A DNA stretch of 64,000 bases from Isoetes taiwanensis. Lineage: Eukaryota; Streptophyta; Lycopodiopsida; Isoetales; Isoetaceae. The position numbers were made by a program, and so were the translations under genes. Shown here one piece after another: positions 24,290-33,741 of this stretch (position 1 is the stretch's first letter; each line of letters begins with the position of its first letter). A model generated the notes under the pieces. The model did not search any database and was not told where the DNA came from. It worked only from the letters and a program-made list of their open reading frames with translations. The stretch is taken from contig JAJEKV010000031.1 in the NCBI GenBank assembly GCA_021234155.1, positions 12,078,301 to 12,142,300 of the forward strand. The letters run 5' to 3'.

Positions 24290-24690
24290 CAGACACGTCG
24301 CATGCGACGTGCGTCGCATGCGACGTCGGCAGACGTGACCCAGACGTGACGCAGACGTGACTCAGACGTCGCATGCGACGTGACACGTGGATTATACACG
24401 TGGAATATACACGCGGAACATCAACAAAATCCACGAGTGTCGTAAAAGCCACGTGTATACGTCGCATGCGACGTGACACGTGGAATATACACGTGGAATA
24501 TACACGTGGAATATACACGCGGAACATCAACAACATCCACGCGTGCCCTAAAAGCCACGTGTATACGTCGCATGCGACGTGACACGTGGAATAAACACGT
24601 GGAATATTTGAAAAAAATTTGAAAATCCGCGTGTGCTTAGAAAAGCCACGTGGCAATAAAAAAAAGCCACGTGGATACGTCGCATGCGAC
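24290..24690. repeat. Subterminal array of ~94-112 bp units with a 16 bp palindrome
   Basis: ACGTCGCATGCGACGT, a perfect 16 bp palindrome, recurs at about 24295, 24366, 24460, 24564 and 24676, and once more on the right side near 25771; a one-base variant (GCGTCGCATGCGACGT) is at 24311. Between copies are ACACGTGGAATATACACGTG and CCACGTGTATAC. Such subterminal repeats are transposase-binding sites in well-studied CACTA elements. Confidence 0.85.
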
Positions 24691-24779
24691 GTGCAGGGAA
24701 AAAAAATAAAAAAAATAAAAAAAATAAAAAAAATGTTTGGCTTAGATAATTATTACAATATGATGTACAAGGAGCAAAA

Positions 24780-24894
24780 GGGCATTTATATTTTTATATT
24801 TATATTTTTAAATAATCACAAAAGTATTTTTATATTTATATTTTTAAATAATCACAAAAGTGAATTGTATTTATATTTTTAAATAATCACAAAA
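24780..24894. repeat. AT-rich tandem repeat, ~37-47 bp
   Basis: Three copies of a TTTATATTTTTAAATAATCA-CAAAAG unit end at about 24824, 24859 and 24894. A run of (AAAAAT)n lies just before, at 24700-24735. Confidence 0.8.
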
Positions 24895-24903
24895 GACTCG
24901 TTA

Positions 24904-25237
24904 AGGGGAGTATCCACCCTTTTAGCCTAGAGCTAATCTCTGTGTAGTCATCCGATTCGGGGTTGCGATTGGATGGCCCTCCACCAAAGTTTGCAGATCC
25001 CTCGCCGACCCCGCGATCCTGGTCTAGGGCTTGATTCATATCCGCCACTGCTTCCTATAAAAACCAAAAGAATATGGCATTAATGTACTTCATAGAATTA
25101 TAATAATTTTCTACAACGCACCCCCGCATTCCCGTGAAGTGGGACAGTTCCCTCTTCGTATAACTGTTGATACAGATAAACAGCTCCACGTTCCGTGGCT
25201 ATTTTTACGTGCTGCTTGCTAGGGGAAAACCCGTATA
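24904..25237 (-). other. Two exon-like open segments inside the CACTA-like element
   Basis: On the minus strand 25236-25115 is open (TYLYGFSPSKQHVKIATERG, then AVYLYQQLYEEGTVPLHGNA) and is followed by GTGCGT. The next open segment, 25051-24885, follows TTTTTATAG (it begins EAVADMNQALDQDRGVGEGS and ends at a stop). The pair looks like two exons joined in phase with GT-AG borders. I do not recognise the protein. It may be the tail of a CACTA-encoded protein or captured host exons. Confidence 0.4.
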
Positions 25238-25893
25238 GATAGGTCTATGACAATATAACGCGTATTAGCTAGTGACATTTAAAGTTCTTATTAAAATTAA
25301 TGTGAACTAATATAGCTCTTACGAATCTATGGTGAAACCCTTTCCGACCGCTGGAGCCCAAATGAGACAGCTTTTGGTCACTTTTAGTTGCTTGGTCCGA
25401 GCTCTATGTTTGGCTTCTGGATCCTTTGCGTGACGTCGCAAGCTCCACCTGGCGTGACACCTGGCGTCCACCTGGCAACAAAGTCCACCTGGCGTGGCTG
25501 ATGGGCCAAGTCATCATGACGCCGCAGCGACGTGGACGCCGCAAGCATCCGCTGGCGTGACACTGCCGTCCACTGGGGCGCAGCGCCCACTGGCGTGATG
25601 ACCCGCCACGCCATGTCGGTCGACGCCGCAGATGGGCTAAGTCATCAGACGCCGTGATGCGACGTGGACGCCGCATAACATCCGCTGGCGTGACACCTGT
25701 CGTCCACCTGGCGCAGGCGTCCACCTGGCGTGACAGATGTGCCACGTCACGATGTGAGACGTCGCAGTAGACGTCGCATGCGACGTGCCTGCGACGTGGC
25801 GTCGCATTGACGTAGCATGGTCACGTCAATTGCGACGTCATGTGACTCAGACGTCGCAAGCCCACGTCGCTAAATGTCCATTCTCTTGTTGTG

Positions 25894-25957
25894 ACTATTT
25901 TTCCAACTCAAAAATCACGGTGTACATGAATGAAACAAAACACGGCGGTTTAAATTG
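25894..25957 (+). pseudogene. Gypsy RNase H, short segment between the two insertions
   Basis: After the ACT duplication the RNase H frame continues for about 18 codons (KITVYMNETKHGGLN) and then meets the left end of the MULE-like element at 25958. Confidence 0.6.
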
Positions 25958-26828
25958 AACGGAAAATTATAAAAATGGCCCTATATTTTTACTTATTTGT
26001 CAAAATACCCCGATATTTTTGAGATTTATTAAAATGCCCTTAATCTTACTGTATCGTGGTTTCTGCCATAGCCAAGCTTACGTTCCTCATCATCGAGCTC
26101 AATTTTATATCTTTTTCCCCTGCCGACCTCAAAATATTCCTCAAACCGACTCTTCAAGTCTTTGGCCAGATTGTTCTCGCGTTTTTCGTCCCAATTCCTC
26201 CTTGGCAGCCCGACTTTGCATAGTCTTGAACAAAAGAGGATCTTGTTGATTGTTAAGGATTGCGAAAGCAGGAATAAAAAAGGGAAGGATGGGTATAATG
26301 TTACGGAAGGGAAAAGCTTTCTTGCATCTATTCCAACTGCTTTGGGTTCATGGTGCAGGATTTTTGTATAAACTCCAGCGGCTTTGCACAGAGGTGTATT
26401 AGCCCATCAAAAGTTACAGCCTTTTTGCGACTATAGCTCTCATCTGCAAGATCCAGCAACCCTTCTTTCAGGGTATGCAAGAGTGCAATGTCTCTGTTTA
26501 GAGCAAACCGCAATCTGATATTCAATGTCGGAATGAGCAGAAAAATCCAGGTTGAATTTGATGGTAAGAATAGAGAGAAAAATTGCAGTGGAAGTCAAGT
26601 AGAGACGGAAGGGCAAATCTGGTGGTAAGGAGATTGGCTATAGTGGCACCGTGACTATAAGTAGTCGCCGTACTTGTCTATCTGCGTTTTTCCATGCCTA
26701 ATTTGAATGCACGCCATAGCCTTTCCGTAAAAAGCTACGAAGAACGAAGAAGAGTATAAAATAAGGGCATTTTCACAAATACTAGAAATTGGGCATTCTC
26801 ACAAATCATTTTTAAAAGTTTCCCTAAA
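25958..26828. mobile_element. MULE-like / long-TIR DNA element, 0.87 kb
   Basis: The two ends are degenerate inverted repeats (left AACGGAAAATTATAAAAATG; right, reversed, TTAGGGAAACTTTTAAAAAT). Further in they share AAAATGCCCTTA. Flanks carry TTTAAATTG (25949-25957) and ATTAAATTG (26828-26836), an 8-9 bp near-duplication typical of Mutator-like elements. The Gypsy reading frame is open and in phase on both sides of the insertion. No transposase is visible. The minus-strand frame 26525-26328 is protein-like (see findings). Confidence 0.6.
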
Positions 26829-26836
26829 TTAAATTG

Positions 26837-27758
26837 CCTATCTTTTGTTTTAGTCGGAGATATCTTGTGTCAAAAAACGATGGATGGGATATTGCTTCGG
26901 TGTCTAGATGAAGAAGAACTGGGTGTAGCAATGGCTCATTGCCATGAAGGTGTTTGTGGAGGCCATATGGCAGGAAGAATGACAGCAAAGAAAGTGCTCA
27001 AGGCTGGTTACTTTTGGCCAACTTTACATCAAGGTTGCCAAGAATACATTAAGCATTGCCATGCATCCCAAGCTTTTGCAGCAGCAAAGTTCTATCCCGG
27101 TGAATTGGTCCTTATAGAAACAGATGGGCCATTGCAAATGTGGGGGTTGGACTATATAGGACCTATTGACCCATATTCTTCAGCGCAACATGAATACATT
27201 TTGGTTGCGACTGATCTATTTACCAAGTGGGCGGAGGCAGTTTTCCTCAAGAGGGCTACATCAGAGAATATAGCCGGATCCATCTTTACACATCTTTACT
27301 GCAGGTTTGGTATACCCAGAAAAATTTTGACGGATAGGGTTACACATTTCATAAACAGTGTAATTATGGAACTAGTGGCGAAGTTACATGTAAAGCATCT
27401 AAAAAGCTCCTCCTACTATCCGGAAGGTAATGGACAGGTCGAATCTAGTAACAAAGTATTGGTACGAATATTGAAGAAAACGGTGAATGAAATGGGGAGG
27501 GACTGGCATATCAAATTAGAGACATCATTATGGGCATATAGGACTGGCTGGAAGTCAGTAACAGGCTATTTTCCTTTTAATCTCGTATATGGGACTGAAG
27601 CATTGCTCCCAATTGATATTGAGTTGCCTATCTTAAAATATGATATGGAGATGGAAATAGGCGAACATGATCCTCTGACGGCTAGATTTGAGCACATCAT
27701 ACAACTCGAGGAGGATAGATGGATGGCAGAAATGAACATGCAAATTAAGAGGGCCTAG
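26837..27758 (+). pseudogene. Gypsy integrase
   Basis: A long open frame with the H2C2 zinc finger (HCHEGVCGGHMAGRM, YFWPTLHQGCQEYIKHCHAS; the final Cys of the usual CxxC is Ser) and the full D,D-E core: GLDYIGP, KILTDRVTHF and GNGQVESSNK. The downstream region LWAYRTGWKSVTGYFPFNLVYGTEALLP is typical of plant Gypsy integrases. It ends at a stop at 27758. The catalytic triad is intact but the zinc finger is damaged and the element as a whole is dead. Confidence 0.88.
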
Positions 27759-27789
27759 GATAAAGTCTATTTTTCAGAGAAAAAAACTT

Positions 27790-27990
27790 TTGCATAGTGG
27801 ATTTAAGGAAGATGAATTGGTAATGAAGTGGAATAGGGAGAAACATGTCAAGAAGTTTAAGCCACATTGGGAAGGTCCATATATGATAGCAAAAAAGGCT
27901 GATGAACACTCATATTGGTTGCAACGAATGGACCTGGAGTTGCTTCCTAATCCTACCAACCTGAAATACCTCAAAAAGTATTGGCCTTAG
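27790..27990 (+). pseudogene. Gypsy pol C-terminal tail
   Basis: A 66-codon frame with DELVMKWNREKHVKKFKPHW and EGPYMIAKK, the conserved region after Gypsy integrase, ending NLKYLKKYWP. It is separated from the integrase frame by a stop and a short shift. Confidence 0.72.
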
Positions 27991-28052
27991 ATACACGTAT
28001 GATTTGCTTTTTGGAGTACTTTAGAGGCCATGTCTTTTAGTCATGTCTTCCA

Positions 28053-28061
28053 AGGGGGGGG
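28053..28061 (+). other. Polypurine tract and probable 3' LTR start (Gypsy)
   Basis: AAGGGGGGGG lies 63 bases after the pol stop and is followed by TTTAACAACGTGAGGGGAG. This is the usual place for plus-strand priming and the 3' LTR. The LTR's right end was not found; 28062 onward, including the hairpin series, may be LTR. Confidence 0.55.
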
Positions 28062-28380
28062 TTTAACAACGTGAGGGGAGAAAATATATATCTAGATCAT
28101 AATGTAGTCGTTCATAGGGTCATGTCAGGGTTATGCTTTGTAAGTCTGTCACTGTTAGTTTTTATGTTTTTTTTTTTCTCTTTCTAGTTAGCCTTGTATT
28201 CTAAGACTAGATAAGAGCAGAGACTTTCAAGTTTAGATTGTTTGATAGCAGCTTGCAACTAAGTGTGATCTAGCATTACAGGGTTTCAAGAAGAAAGGAT
28301 CTAACAATTTACAGGTTGAGAAGTGAATGGCCAAGTGGTGATTTTCGTCCATCTTTCGTGGTATCACTCCAAATTGAAAA

Positions 28381-28726
28381 CAACTTGTCTGCATACAAGT
28401 TGAACCATTTTCGCATTGCATTGATCTGTAAGCCAATGCATATTTACCTTCCCATATTTTTACCATATTTTTCACTATCTTACGTCATGCTAGTCTGCAT
28501 ACTAGCAATTCTTTTATATTTCTATGTCACCATTTCTCTAATGCAAGCTTGATGGATTGTGAATCCAACTTCTCATCTTCTTTGCTAGTCTGTAGACTAG
28601 CATATTGTCGATCTAAACATGCTTATCACTTCAGTCATGTGTTGGTCTGCATATCAGTACAAATTGCCCACCCAAAAGAGTAACTTGTATTGAACTGCTG
28701 ATTATCTGCTGATCTGCATACCAGCA
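28381..28726. repeat. Series of hairpins with a CTGCAT loop
   Basis: At least five short inverted repeats surround the words GT-CTGCAT-AC: 28381-28402 (CAACTTGT / ACAAGTTG), 28488-28507 (TGCTAGT / ACTAGCA), 28583-28602 (TGCTAGT / ACTAGCA, loop CTGTAG), about 28643-28656 (degenerate), and 28707-28726 (TGCTGAT / ACCAGCA). Stem sequence changes while pairing is kept in the first three. Confidence 0.7.
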
Positions 28727-29639
28727 TATTGTTGTGCCATTTACTTGCCATAGCAACTTTGTCATGTTGGTTTTCCCACCCTCATTACATCATATATCCA
28801 ATATATGCATCACTTTCTCATCTTCCATCAAGCTCGTCCTTATACCAGTGTAGCTTTGTGTCCCACTCCACTTTTTAACATGCTAGCGTGTATATCAACA
28901 TACAAGTCATTGTAATCCTTTCACTTGTTGCGAGATCAATACTTCTGATGTAAATCTACTTCACTCGTATAACAAGCTGTTCCTAAAACCTGAATGTTCT
29001 ATTTTAATCGCTCTTGCTATTATTATCAGCATGTATTTTGCAGGGATGATGGGACCAGCCCTATCTTGTTGGGGCATAATGTTGATGCCCAAAGGGATCA
29101 ACATAGTTCATCTTTGCAATTTTATTATCTGCTCAGAACACATCAAAATATTAGTGTAACAACATTTACAAATTTCCATTCCAGGGTAAAACAGTGGCTT
29201 TTCGAGGTTCGATATGCAATGGATGTTTCCAAAAGCACTGCTCATAATGAAGCAAACAACAAATCTGCTAATGTTATTGAACACCAACAGGAGTTTATGA
29301 ACATATAGAAGTTGTAACCATGTTGATACTGATACAATGTCAGTTGTGCTGAAGATACACCAAGTTGAATGTTGAAGGGATGCCAAGTTGAGGTAACTAT
29401 TTGATCACAATCTGGAGCAGTAGTGACTGACAAAAAATGAGGTTGTAAAATGGGGCTCGCATGAAAACGACAAAAATCTCCCGATAGATAGGCTTCTCAT
29501 TCATCTCAGCAGATTTTCTACAATGGCCGCACACATGCGAACTACCCACGAAGAAAAATAAAGGGAATGTCCAATTATACAACTTGGACCCCAGAAAATA
29601 CAATGCTAATGGATGTTTGGTTTGTGTACCTGCTGAAAG
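28727..29639. other. No gene seen
   Basis: Probably the rest of the Gypsy 3' LTR and its flank. Frames here show no domain. Confidence 0.4.
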
Positions 29640-29702
29640 CTTATCACCGGGATTAAAAAACCCCGCCCTTTCGGGTTTTCGAGGAAAAGCCCTAGTGATA
29701 AA
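29640..29702. repeat. 63 bp compound palindrome, copy 2
   Basis: Outer arms TTATCAC (29641-29647) and GTGATAA (29695-29701), with CGGG and CCCT just inside. The core has AAACCCCGCCC and TTTCGGGTTTTCGAGG. It shares the order of blocks and the words TTAAAAAA, GGGTTTTCGAGG with the copy at 5779-5850. Confidence 0.75.
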
Positions 29703-30778
29703 CCTTTGGCAAGAGGCTTGGACAAATGTAAGGCTGAAAATTCGCTCCCAAAAAACCCACGAATGGAGAAGTCAAAGTTGCTGCCACTTGCCAACCTGTA
29801 CTTGCACATCATCAAAACTAGAACAAATGTGAAAAAACAAACCTCCCAAAGTGGAGGGGCTGATTATGCGTGCCACGCGACAACAAAAGAAAAACCTCTT
29901 CAAATAGAGGGATTGGTCACGCGTGCCAGGCGACAAATACATTAAACAATTAAGGAGGAGAGGGTGGGTTTCAAAGAATAGAGAATATGTCACTATTGAG
30001 AGAGAAGAGGAAGCGTCGATGAGACATTGATGATGAACCTCGTCTAATATAGCGATCTCCCAACCAGAGAAAACGTGCAATGCATGCATGCGAGACATGC
30101 ATGCTCGCTCCCTCTAGAATCTCGATCCGAGGGCTCGAATCGATGGGATTGTAGATTTACTTATTGATCCATGTTAAATAGATTTCCTTGATTTCTCTCC
30201 AATAGCCATGTTTGTTTTGCCTTGACATTTCATAGTCTTCCCATGCCACACAATTTCCATATATGTCCCTAAGTTGAATTTCTGAATACGACATGCCTTT
30301 TCCGCCCAAATGCTTGACTTCTACTCCATCAAAGCCTTGCCCTTAAGTGCTTAGCTTGTGTTGTCCAATGACCATATGTACCTTGTTCACTACTATCAAT
30401 CATGTGCCCATTCCAAAAAAGAAAAAAGTTATACTAAGAGAGATACTATGACCTCTGGCCAATGCAAACATTTTGGAGCACGGGTCTCTGTTTATTTCAA
30501 ATGTATCAATATTTACATGACTAATTCTCTCTCAAAAAGCTTGATGGGCAACGTTATGAACTGGCCAAAGATAACTAGGGCCAAAGCTTATTTCATCTCA
30601 AAAGACATATATTTGAGACAATCCCATATCTTTTTAAAAAACCCTCTAAAAGGGAATATGAAAGCAATTTCTATGAGCTTGATCATGCATCTCCCATATT
30701 TTTTAGTTTTTCCTTGCAAATCTCGTTTTTCCAAATTCCCCTTTACCCTTAGCCTTGTTTTTCTAGTCTATTTACCTT
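29703..30778. other. No gene seen; small hairpins and a 54 bp duplication
   Basis: GCGTGCCACGCGACAA (about 29868) and GCGTGCCAGGCGACAA (about 29921) form a short duplication, each preceded by a CCTC...GAGG hairpin. The rest shows no coding signal. Confidence 0.45.
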
Positions 30779-31265
30779 TGTTTTTTTTGGGTTGCCCCTA
30801 GGGGGGCAAACCCTTGTTTATGTGGGGTTATGGCATATCTTAGGTATATACTAGAATATACCTAGGATATGCTGGTGACTGCTAAAAACCTACTCTCCCC
30901 TGTAAATTGGCAGCTAAATTGGCAGTCAGCTGCATTGTGGGCCGTTGATGTTGGAACCGGATAACTGGCAATACAACAGAGCATTGGCTATGGATACTCT
31001 CAGTAGCATGCGCAGCAGCACCAGCCCACCATGTCCTTTCAGTTTCACCTCTTTTCGGTAACTCTTTTACGCCTTCTTCTCTAATCTAGTCGCCTTCAGA
31101 TTTCTTCTGGCTAACTGGCACCACCATGGTTGTCTTGTTGTTTCAAGAAATTCACTGAACTCAGCTCGGCTCGGCTCGTCTACACTTGAATTGGAGCTCA
31201 AGCTTCAGCTTCGGTCTCGATAAATGTTATACCCCTTGAAAATTAGTACAAAGAAAAGATAAGCA
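30779..31265. repeat. LTR-like direct repeat, copy A (487 bp)
   Basis: Begins TGTTTTTTTTGGGTTGCCCC and ends AAAGATAAGCA. The same start and end words, plus AATTGGAGCTCAAGCTTCAG and GGAATATGCCTAGGATATG-like stretches, recur in copy B. Copy A carries about 150 bp (roughly 30950-31090) that copy B lacks. TG...CA ends suggest LTRs or solo LTRs of one family. Confidence 0.7.
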
Positions 31266-33408
31266 CAGAGGTCGGAGTTGGAGGCCCCATGCTTCCGCTT
31301 ACAGAGGTGGACAAAATCGCCGGATCTGTGCAGAGCAGGCTGTCCAGAGTTGTAGCTCCAGGGAAAAAAAATGGATCGACTGGAAAATGGATGCTGCCAT
31401 CGTTGTACATCACTGATTCCAGCCTAAAATCCATGCCCAATTCGCACCCTGACCAGGCTTCTGCTGTGGTTATGCCGCTGCCGCTGGACACTGTGAACAT
31501 ATCATTCTGTGGGCGAGCCAAAGCCTTGGACTTCCCCATTTTGCATCATCCTATTCTTCCCCAATTTGCCTGTGCTGTAGCGGCGATTTTTAAACCCAAA
31601 ATCTCCCAGCCCTTTCGTCCAATTTTGAATCGGGCAAATTTTGAATCTCTACCACACCGATGTTCGGATTTGAGTACTTCCAGCAACAACTGCTCCTACC
31701 CAGTATAGATTTTAGCCAGTCAGAATCTGAAGACAAGTTGCTCCCCAATCAAAAATCAACTCCTCAAATCAACAGTGGCCATCAATTTTTCTGTACTTTT
31801 CGCTCATGAATCTGGCTTCAAACTTAGCCCAGCTTGATTGATCAAACCTAGCCAAGCCTGCTGGACTTATCCACGGGTAGAAAAAAAGGGCAAAATCCCA
31901 AATAAATCCAGACCCAAGTGCATACAAAAACTGAATCGTACACTTGAATCGGTACAAGAAATTGATTGGATTAGGCTGAAGGATTAAATTTTCGAAGAAG
32001 GGCGTCGGAGAGGAAGAGGGAGGGAGGAAGAATGAGAAAAAAAAGGGCTAGGATTGAAAATGGAGGGTTTTTTTTTGCCAGAAAGAAGCTCGGCGTGGAG
32101 CTTCTGGCTATGGCGGAGCAGGGGATGCGGCGCCTCGGGATAAGGCGAGAGGTTATATAGTCAGAATAGATAAAGAGGATAAGGAGTTCGGCCATAGCCA
32201 TAGCCAGCACAGAGAGGAAATATCGGATACCATTAATAAATATTATAATCGAATACTTGGAATCATTTTCCACCTCAGCCCGGAAATCGAATAGAAAAGA
32301 AAACGATTTCCATGGTCGAATAAAACAATCCATGGTGGGGTTTTTGTTACTTCTTTTTGCACCATTGAGCCCCCCCTCCAATCTGCCTCCCACGACTTCC
32401 CTATAGTGTATTATTGTCATTTTCTGTGTGGGTTTTGTCATCCAATTATATGCACATCTCACCCTCTAATGGTCCTTATCTCTATCTCTGGTGGTTTTCG
32501 CAGACGTTAAAATTGTATCTATCTATCTTCCTGGTTTGCCCTCTTCCTCAACTTACAACCTCATTGTTCGCTCTTCCTGCTTGTTTTGTCCGCAATTCTA
32601 CCATGCACCTTCCACTGCAAACGACACCTCACATCCTCGCCAATTGGACAATCCCAGCTGGCGTATCTGAACCCCAAAATATCACTCAATCACTTGCTAC
32701 ACTTGATGATGTTTCTAGTCACTTGTTGATGTTTCTAATGATGATTCTTGTCTCTGTTGCTCGATTGATGGCATCTGGACTGGAACGATGCCACCTAGCA
32801 TGATTCAATTCCAAAATATCAAGTCTCATGCTCATTCTGGTGGCATTTCTAGTCTCTACAGGACACCATGAGTGATGAGAATGAACGCCTCCATGTGCTC
32901 GTTGCTGTTTCAGTGGAGTCCATTTACAACTCATCTTACATTGGTCCCATGTTCCTGCCTTCCCTTCTCCTCCATCTTCTTTATCCCAATATCCCAATAT
33001 CTGTAGATGATGGATTAGCGTTTATAGATTTCCCCCAAATAGAGACGCAACCTCATCCATTACGCCAATGCGTGCACAATCGACTGGCAACAATTAAAGG
33101 GGAGGTGCATTGCCAAAACCCTAACCTTGTTCTTTACAAATATACGACAAAATAAGACAAAGTCAGACATGGCAAAAAGGAAATGCTTACCATAAGTGTG
33201 ATATAATATAGTGTAGCACAAAGGTCTCTATCTATTACAGTTGTCATGCTCAAATAAGATATCCATTTAATTTCAGTCAATTAAACCTAACGATGGTAGT
33301 TTTGCATTCATCTCTAGGGATAATGTGGAAAAGTTTGAATCAAGAGGCAAGGGAAGTTTGTGGTTTTGGGTGGGCTTGTGTAACTTCTATATTTAGTTTC
33401 TTTTTAGT
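31266..33408. other. Unassigned DNA between the two LTR-like repeats
   Basis: No recognised protein. On the minus strand a TATATAA (about 32153-32159) is followed by a pyrimidine-rich stretch and, further on, a 98-codon frame at 31539-31243 that starts MGKSKALARPQNDMFTVSSG and runs into copy A. It may be the 5' end of a broken gene, or the internal region of an LTR element. Confidence 0.35.
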
Positions 33409-33741
33409 TGTTTTTTGGGTTGCCCCTAGGGGGCAAACGCTTGCTCATGTGGGTTTTCGGCATATCCTAAGTATATGCTGGAATATGCCTAGGATATGTC
33501 GGAAACTGCTCCAAACTTATTGTTGCCTGTAAACTGGCAGTCGCCAGTGTTGCTGGCCGGCCAGTGTGCAAACTGGCTAACCGGCACCACCCTGGTTGTC
33601 CTGCTGTTTCAAGGAATTGACGAGAGCCCAATTCGCTCAACTCAGCTCGGCTCGCCTACGCTTGAATTGGAGCTCAAGCTTCAGCTTCGGTCTTGATAAA
33701 TGTTCTACCCATTGAAAATCAGTACAAAGAAAAGATAAGCA
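33409..33741. repeat. LTR-like direct repeat, copy B (333 bp)
   Basis: Same orientation as copy A, starting TGTTTTTTGGGTTGCCCC and ending AAAGATAAGCA. By eye, similarity to copy A is clear but well below identity. No matching 5 bp duplication was found around the pair. Confidence 0.7.

Larger units (their letters stand above)
24194..25893. mobile_element. CACTA-like non-autonomous DNA transposon, 1.7 kb
   Basis: The ends are inverted repeats of about 30 bp (4 mismatches) that begin CACAACA and end CATTTAGCGACGT. They are flanked by the 3 bp duplication ACT (24191-24193 and 25894-25896), as expected for CACTA/En-Spm elements, whose usual ends start CACTA and often CACTACAAGAAA. Subterminal regions are packed with GCGACGT words and the palindrome ACGTCGCATGCGACGT. 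No transposase is seen. It interrupts the Gypsy RNase H, so it is younger than that element. Confidence 0.85.
22900..28061 (+). mobile_element. Decayed Ty3/Gypsy retrotransposon, pol region, with two nested insertions
   Basis: Reading left to right on the plus strand: a pre-RT segment (LFQEYSEVFAYDYSEMKGV, 23020-23085), reverse transcriptase (23244-23708), RNase H (23979-24193 and 25897-25949), integrase (26837-27758), a C-terminal pol tail (27790-27990) and a purine tract (28053-28061). No gag or 5' LTR is visible. The RNase H part is interrupted by a CACTA-like element and followed by a MULE-like element; most of RNase H is also missing. Several stops break the frame. The left boundary is approximate. 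Confidence 0.8.

Noticed and set aside
24373-24656. Frames on both strands through the CACGTG-rich array
   Set aside because: Open only because the ~100 bp repeat unit lacks stops; no coding composition.
25384-25745. Minus-strand frames rich in Arg/His/Pro
   Set aside because: They arise from GC-rich CACTA subterminal repeats read in two overlapping frames, not from a protein.
28994-29308. Plus-strand 104-codon frame
   Set aside because: No motif and located in the probable Gypsy LTR/flank; unlikely to be coding.
31289-31708. Plus-strand 139-codon frame
   Set aside because: No motif; it overlaps the more gene-like minus-strand arrangement, and neither is convincing.
32414-32803. Plus-strand 129-codon frame
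   Set aside because: Hydrophobic and low in information, without similarity I recognise; AT-rich chance frame.
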